DNA of 64,000 bases from UBA1794 sp031552405 (GTDB lineage Bacteria; Bacteroidota; Bacteroidia; Bacteroidales; Bacteroidaceae): positions 62,001 through 126,000 of the forward strand of contig JAVBMN010000001.1 of assembly GCA_031552405.1 (NCBI GenBank), read 5' to 3'. A program made the position numbers and the translations under genes. The notes beneath the pieces are model-generated. The model was not told where the DNA came from, made no database searches, and worked only from the letters and a program-made list of their open reading frames with translations. Positions within the stretch are counted from its first letter, which is position 1; every line of letters begins with the position of its first letter. Shown here piece after piece: positions 59,015 to 64,000 of this stretch.

Positions 59015-62000
59015 TTATTTACCGGTTCCACGTACCTCTATATGATATATTCCGGAAGGTAGCTCAAAGGTCTGAAGCCCATTATTTAATCCGGTGAACT
59101 TCACCCCTTTCAGTTTTCCAAGCGGTTTTCCGTTTTGCGTAATATCAGAAGCAGAGGCGGCTTTCAGGCGAAGCGTAGCAGAGGTATTGGCCGGGATGCC
59201 AAAATCATACACACAGGTATTTCCATTTAACTCCCAAGCGCTTTCAATGCGTCCGTACATGGACTCGTAGTAACCGCGGGCAAAGGTCATTTCTCCGGTT
59301 GGATCAGGCTCCGGTTGCAGTATGAAATGGGCAAATCCGGGTGATTGCTCATCCCTCTTGATTCCCAATGAATATCCATACATCCAGGCGCCTATTGCAC
59401 CGAAAGAGTAGTGATTAAAGGAATTCATACGGTTATTACCTCCAAAACCTTCCGTATGGGTATAGGAATTAAGACGCTCCCAGATTGTAGTGGCACCCTG
59501 CTCCACTGAATACAGCCACGAGGGATAGCTCGTTTGCTGAAGTAGGCGGTAGGCCACGTCCGTATAGCCGCAATCAGACAAGGTGCTGTTCATCCAGGCG
59601 GTACCGATAAAACCTGTCATCAATGAATAAGGAGGACAGGATACCCCGTTATCCGCCTTGTTCTCTCTTTTGATTGTTTCTATAAAGGCGGGAAGAGCCT
59701 TTGTGTAATTTTCTTTGTTCCATACTCCAAACGCAAAAGGAAGCACATAGGAAGCCTGTACATCTACCCATTTCCGGGGAGAAGACGCATCAGCATCCGC
59801 AGAAGCAGGATAAGCAGTTTTACCAGTAGCGGGGTCAATATAGGTAGCATTAAAGAACTCTTTCCGTTGGCTATGCAGCGTACGAAAATACTCGGCATCC
59901 GCTTTCTGATCCAGTACAGTGGCTATCTTTTCCATCAACTCCAGGTCATATATAAAGTAGGACTCCCACAATAGGGTCTTATCATTCTCACGTTCTTCGG
60001 GACTGAGCCAGTCGCCCAGATTGCCCCATGCACCCGGATGTTCCTGCACCAAGAGTCCGGTTTTGGGGTCAATATTCTTCTCCAGAAGATACTTGATATA
60101 ATGCTTCATGGCAGGGTAATGTTCAGTGAGTAAGTTGCGGTCACCATACTGTTGGTAACTTTCCCATGCCACGGTAATGCCTGCACTACCCCACAATACA
60201 CCTCCGAAACCACCGCCCAACGGGGCTACGTCCGCAAAACGTCCGTCTTCACGTTGCGTATCCCGCATAGCACGCATGTGGCGGCGCAGGAATTGGGTAG
60301 CATCCGTCAGGTAAGTAGCGGTGCGGGAAAAGACGGAGATATCGCCACTCCAGCCGAGGCGTTCATTACGCTGTGGGCAGTCGGTAGGGATAGACAGAAA
60401 GTTGCTATAGGTAGACCAAGTGATATTCTCCCAAAGCTTGTTTACCTTAGAATTGGAAGTATTATATACGGAGGCCAACTCATGTACGGAGCTGAGCACT
60501 TCCGCTTTCACTGCTTCTAAAGGGAGTGGCGCCTGAATTCCGGTAATCTCCACAAAACGGTAGCCATGGAAAGTAAAGCGTGGGCTAATGGTTTCATGAC
60601 CACCCTTCGCCAGGTAGATATCCTGCGACATTGCCACGCGGATATTCTCCATCATGACCATACCTACATTATCCTTATATTCCGGCAGATTAGGGTACTT
60701 CACCTCGGCAAAGCGCATGGTGATCTGCTTGCCGGGTTCCATCCCGGAGAGGGATATTTTAGGTATGCCTGCCATGTTCTGTCCCATGTCATAGATAAAC
60801 ACACCGGGGCGTACTTCTTCTACAGAGGTGGCAGTCAGCTCCTTGATTTTCTTGACGGTAGGGCCAAACTGCCCGGTGAGTGCCATGCCTGAATAGTCGT
60901 CTACCAGCGGCATATTGAAATCTTTATTTGTCCGGTCTGTACTCACGTGATGTTCCGCACTTACTTCTACCGCGGGTTTCCAATCGCCATCGGTATAAGC
61001 GGTGGTACTCCACCCCTCTGTCAATGCCTCACGGCTTGCATCGTATACTTCGCCCTGGAAGAAACTGCCGTAGCGTACCGGACCGTTATTATAATACTTC
61101 CAGGTAGAGGGATTGGTAGTAATCACCTCCTCCGTACCATCAGTATGAGTAATCACCAGTTTGGCCAGGAGCGACTGCCTGTCGCCAAAGAAGTTCCAGA
61201 ACTCCCCCATATAGGTAGCTCCGCCACTCCACCAGCCTTCACCCAGCATGGCGCCAATGGCATTCTTTCCGGGCTGAATATAAGAGGTTACATCGAATGT
61301 TTGGTACAAGTGTGTTTTGGGGTATTGTGTCAATCCTGGATTGAAATAATCATCCCCTACACGACAGCCGTTCATATAGAATTCATACACACCGCGGGCA
61401 GTCACATACAAACGCGCTTTCCGCACAGGAGAAACGGAGGCCGAAAAGGTAGCACGCAACATAGGCATTGAATTCTGCGTGGGATCCGCCAACACAAATG
61501 CATCCATAGCAGCTCCCGACACCCGGTATGTCCCTTCTGTTACTGATACTTGTTCCTTTCCAGCAAATATTCCTTTATAATTCTGTGTATTCAGATTCTC
61601 AGCAAAGAGTACATTAGACGGACTGCGATAGTTCCGGATCGTCACATCGGAGAAATAAGCCGCCTGGCCCTTTGGTACTTTAAAGCCTATCTCACCCAAC
61701 ACGGGGAATGCAATAAAGTCGCCCCCTTTACCTAGTGGGTTCAGGTTGATCTCTCCCAAGCGGTGTGCACGACTTTCTCCATCCATATAAATACGGGTAT
61801 CTCCCAGTACGGAGGACAGGTACACGGTATGCATCTTATATTGATTGGCCGCATTCACGATTCCGGCCGGAATGGAAAAGCTCTTCAAAGGAAGCTCCTT
61901 TTGATCCTTTGGATGGTATCCTACCCGGTACACATGCAATTGCGCAGGCTGTCCGGAGGATAATGGAGTGACATCCATCTCCACCATCAGGTACGATTCC

Positions 62001-62617
62001 GTCTTCTTGTTCAACAACCCATACAGGTTCATATTGGCATCCATCAGGCGGGGATCATTGGCTCCATACACGAAACCTGCCTTTTTTGTAGCAGATGCTT
62101 CATCCAACCGAATAGAGAAACTCAGTTTGAACACTGGAAGATAAGAAGAATACAGTACCATATCCGCATCTCCCCCGCCGATCCATTTTGCCCCACTCCA
62201 AGCTGTAAGCTGGGGACTAGGATCCATCAATCCAGTCTCGAACCAGGAAGCAGATGTTTGCTTCTTTCCGTCCTGATCCCATACGGTTGCATTCCAGGTG
62301 TACCGTGTACAAGGCTTCAGCGAGCTGCCGCCATAGGCAATGTTCAGAGACACACTACTATCTGTTTTCCCGGAATCCCAGACCTTTACACCAGCCTCAT
62401 CTGCGACAATGAGTTGATAGGCTTTCTGATGGCTTCCTCTTACGTCCGATTCCATTTGCCAGCTAAAGCGGGGAATCTGCACATCCATACCCAGAGGAGT
62501 TTCAGTATATTCCGTTTTCAGATTTACAACCTTGTAATTTGCAGCCTTCAGGAAGCTGACAGAGAAAAGACTGAGCGCTATGCACAACGCTAAAGTGTTC
62601 CGTACTTGATACATCAT
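59015..62617 (-). CDS. GH78 alpha-L-rhamnosidase
   Basis: A 1200-residue exported enzyme with a signal peptide (ALCIALSLFSVSFLKAA). It opens with an Ig-like domain (TEYTETPLGMDVQIPRFSWQ). A jelly-roll insert at about 140-335 (KLSFSIRLDEASATKKAGFV) precedes the Bac_rhamnosid N domain (VTARGVYEFYMNGCRVGDDY) and then the (alpha/alpha)6 catalytic domain with the GH78 signature PTDCPQRNERLGWSGD and GFGGNNRMNSFNHYSFGA. A beta-sandwich closes the protein. It releases L-rhamnose from pectin side chains or plant glycosides. A weak promoter-like pair (CTTG-N19-TTTATTTG, 62654-62684) lies upstream on the minus strand. Confidence 0.93.
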   Translation of the reverse strand: MMYQVRNTLALCIALSLFSVSFLKAANYKVVNLKTEYTETPLGMDVQIPRFSWQMESDVRGSHQKAYQLIVADEAGVKVWDSGKTDSSVSLNIAYGGSSLKPCTRYTWNATVWDQDGKKQTSASWFETGLMDPSPQLTAWSGAKWIGGGDADMVLYSSYLPVFKLSFSIRLDEASATKKAGFVYGANDPRLMDANMNLYGLLNKKTESYLMVEMDVTPLSSGQPAQLHVYRVGYHPKDQKELPLKSFSIPAGIVNAANQYKMHTVYLSSVLGDTRIYMDGESRAHRLGEINLNPLGKGGDFIAFPVLGEIGFKVPKGQAAYFSDVTIRNYRSPSNVLFAENLNTQNYKGIFAGKEQVSVTEGTYRVSGAAMDAFVLADPTQNSMPMLRATFSASVSPVRKARLYVTARGVYEFYMNGCRVGDDYFNPGLTQYPKTHLYQTFDVTSYIQPGKNAIGAMLGEGWWSGGATYMGEFWNFFGDRQSLLAKLVITHTDGTEEVITTNPSTWKYYNNGPVRYGSFFQGEVYDASREALTEGWSTTAYTDGDWKPAVEVSAEHHVSTDRTNKDFNMPLVDDYSGMALTGQFGPTVKKIKELTATSVEEVRPGVFIYDMGQNMAGIPKISLSGMEPGKQITMRFAEVKYPNLPEYKDNVGMVMMENIRVAMSQDIYLAKGGHETISPRFTFHGYRFVEITGIQAPLPLEAVKAEVLSSVHELASVYNTSNSKVNKLWENITWSTYSNFLSIPTDCPQRNERLGWSGDISVFSRTATYLTDATQFLRRHMRAMRDTQREDGRFADVAPLGGGFGGVLWGSAGITVAWESYQQYGDRNLLTEHYPAMKHYIKYLLEKNIDPKTGLLVQEHPGAWGNLGDWLSPEERENDKTLLWESYFIYDLELMEKIATVLDQKADAEYFRTLHSQRKEFFNATYIDPATGKTAYPASADADASSPRKWVDVQASYVLPFAFGVWNKENYTKALPAFIETIKRENKADNGVSCPPYSLMTGFIGTAWMNSTLSDCGYTDVAYRLLQQTSYPSWLYSVEQGATTIWERLNSYTHTEGFGGNNRMNSFNHYSFGAIGAWMYGYSLGIKRDEQSPGFAHFILQPEPDPTGEMTFARGYYESMYGRIESAWELNGNTCVYDFGIPANTSATLRLKAASASDITQNGKPLGKLKGVKFTGLNNGLQTFELPSGIYHIEVRGTGK

Positions 62618-62683
62618 TTAGATTAGCTATAATTAAGACACCAAAAGAAACAGGCAAATAAAGACAACTTATATATTACACAA

Positions 62684-62719
62684 GTAACTTTGCCTCAATA
62701 CTTATCGAGGCAAAGTTAC
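62684..62719. terminator. Perfect 13-bp hairpin between the GH78 and beta-strand-repeat genes
   Basis: GTAACTTTGCCTC (62684-62696) is an exact inverted repeat of GAGGCAAAGTTAC (62707-62719) with a 10-nt loop. It follows the stop of the upstream minus-strand gene by about 40 bp. Each arm contains TAACTTTG, which also fits the -7 consensus, so an alternative operator or promoter role is possible. Confidence 0.55.
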
Positions 62720-62757
62720 AAAAATTCATGATTCTTCTTCGCTTTCGGAATCAAATA

Positions 62758-64000
62758 TTACTCTTTCACAAAGCGATGAATAGATTCACCTTCCTCTGTA
62801 GAGATTACTAACATGTAAATACCATTGGTTAGAGAAGTTACCGGAATGTGTAATTCGGAAACATCTGTATCCTCGTGAAAGAACAGCGCTGTTCCTTGTT
62901 CATCGTATACCTTGACAGAGACTTTTTGCAGAGAAAGGGGCAGGCTTACATGTAGTACATCCACTGCCGGTACTGGATACAAGGCTACTTTGTTACTCCA
63001 TTCGGGGGCATTAAGACCATCAGGAGTAGCTTCTATAGCCAGTTTTCCATCCACGCTCAGGCGGGAAGTATCCCAGGTAAAGCCAGCTGGAAGAGGGGTT
63101 AACTCATACGTAGGAATACTGCCACTAAGGCGCGTGTTGACTATTTGGAAAGTATCAGTTACCACCGGCACATAACTTTCGTGCACACGAATCTTGACTA
63201 TAGCCCCACTTGCGCAAGAGAGTGTACCGGTCAATTGAAGTTTATCGTGGTTTGACTTACTACGAATATCTAATGCGATGGATGCACCATTAGCTAATGT
63301 AATACTGTGTGCTGTAAGAGAACTATATGGAAGCACTGTTGAGCCTAGTTCCATTGCAGAACCATTTTCCAAAATTATTTCCCCATTCGTCACACTCCGG
63401 GTTACAACCAGTGCGCCACCTTTTAACACTTGAATATCCCCCATGGTGGTAGCTGTCATGTTATAAAGGGATAAGGTAGCTTCGCTCTGTACAGCCACCT
63501 TTCCAGTACCCACTGCACTGCCTGAAGTATTGGTCAGAGTCAGGGTACCACCCTTTACGTTTGTACCGCCGGGATACGTGCTACCGGAATTGGAGAGTGT
63601 TACATTGGAAGTACCCGTCTTCGTAAGATTTCCCCAATAGATAATTCCGTCAAACTTGTAAGAAGCCTTCTTGTCACCCAGTATCCACTCGTGTACACAG
63701 GGTTCACGGGTAGCATCATTGCCGCCCAATATTCCAGTTCCGGTCAAGGAGCCAAAGGCTACAGTCGTGCGTTTGGAATTGTACACCACCACATTGCTGG
63801 CAATATTCACATTGGCATTGGGTAATCCGCCGTAGGTATTGTTCACGTATAAATCACCCCCGTCTCCATCAGTCGTTACATTGAGCGTACCCTCAAAAGT
63901 ACTCCAGTTACCGTTCAGCATACTACGGATGTAAGGAGTAAACATATTCAGGGTACCGCTTCCGGTTACATTGGTATTGTAATCACAACGCATGTCCAGA
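62758..64000 (-). CDS. Surface protein with autotransporter-type beta-strand repeats and C-terminal sorting-like domain, 3' part
   Basis: At least 414 residues; the 5' end lies beyond the right edge (the frame continues upstream of the internal Met at 63993). It contains parallel beta-helix strand repeats of the autotransporter-associated type (GGTLTLTNTSGSAVGTGKVA, GTLSCASGAIVKIRV). The last ~75 residues form a type-A sorting-like domain: VALYPVPAVDVLHVSLPLSL ... LTNGIYMLVISTEEGESIHR. Any catalytic domain would be upstream of the window. With GH78 next to it, a role on pectic or plant glycans is possible. Confidence 0.78.
   Translation of the reverse strand, partial: LDMRCDYNTNVTGSGTLNMFTPYIRSMLNGNWSTFEGTLNVTTDGDGGDLYVNNTYGGLPNANVNIASNVVVYNSKRTTVAFGSLTGTGILGGNDATREPCVHEWILGDKKASYKFDGIIYWGNLTKTGTSNVTLSNSGSTYPGGTNVKGGTLTLTNTSGSAVGTGKVAVQSEATLSLYNMTATTMGDIQVLKGGALVVTRSVTNGEIILENGSAMELGSTVLPYSSLTAHSITLANGASIALDIRSKSNHDKLQLTGTLSCASGAIVKIRVHESYVPVVTDTFQIVNTRLSGSIPTYELTPLPAGFTWDTSRLSVDGKLAIEATPDGLNAPEWSNKVALYPVPAVDVLHVSLPLSLQKVSVKVYDEQGTALFFHEDTDVSELHIPVTSLTNGIYMLVISTEEGESIHRFVKE

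Overview
This window is chromosomal DNA from a member of the Bacteroidales, most likely the genus Bacteroides. The signs are promoters of the TTTG-N19/21-TAnnTTTG type (clear cases near 6633, 26278 and 33710), weak ribosome binding sites, a eukaryote-like GT3 glycogen synthase next to glgP, gldE/gldD beside ssb, an RRM protein with a glycine/arginine tail, a BtuB-BtuG cobalamin locus, and secreted proteins with type-A C-terminal sorting-like domains. The species cannot be fixed from sequence alone. No IS element, phage, CRISPR array or rRNA was seen.

Layout. 1-2800 (-): glycogen phosphorylase (cut by the window edge) and glycogen synthase. 2952-4880 (-): an orphan Wzc-like polysaccharide tyrosine kinase with a very short leader. 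5354-5743 (+): RRM protein, then a strong terminator. 5744-6866: no gene, but a ~400-bp modular inverted-repeat element. 6867-12052 (+): a tight four-gene cassette of exported proteins (TPR, unknown, NTF2-like, TPR plus possible barrel) with its own promoter and terminator. 12373-18037 (+): ssb, gldE, gldD, phosphopantetheinyl transferase, aminotransferase, LolC/E-type permease. 18038-26193 (-): a nine-gene run purU-hisH-hisA-hisF-hisIE-ftsE-lysC-lysA-GT2. 26351: tRNA-Asp. 27020-33685: a tripartite RND efflux pump with a divergent AraC regulator. This block is flanked by the 3' end of tRNA-Asp and a 12-bp copy of it at 33873, as in an island inserted at a tRNA gene. 33710-33926: a promoter and a terminator enclosing a possible small RNA. 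33973-39912: DUF3784-like membrane protein, aldo/keto reductase, GH43-like enzyme, Mef-like MFS exporter, a barrel/lipoprotein pair and a zinc ribbon protein.

40073-50434 (-): the most striking region. A cobalamin riboswitch with a readable terminator/antiterminator switch precedes btuB, btuG, a surface protein and an 1824-residue protein. That last protein combines a DUF4465-like domain, three tandem beta-helix units, a DUF5074/BtuG-like propeller and a C-terminal sorting-like domain. The co-transcription suggests a vitamin B12 capture system with a fused, giant accessory protein.

50518-64000: another copy of the modular repeat; a GH43 enzyme; small lipoproteins, including one resembling the SecD P1 head domain; Ogt; DUF4251; flavodoxin-DUF2023; a YeiH exporter with divergent LysR regulator; a nucleotidyltransferase-fold protein; a small membrane protein; a GH78 alpha-L-rhamnosidase; and the 3' part of a beta-strand-repeat surface protein.

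Dispersed noncoding blocks at about 5.9, 26.6 and 50.5 kb share building blocks (CAGGCCTG, GTGCGCACC-type palindromes, GTGGAA/CCTTCCAC arms). They appear to be one repeat family of unknown function.
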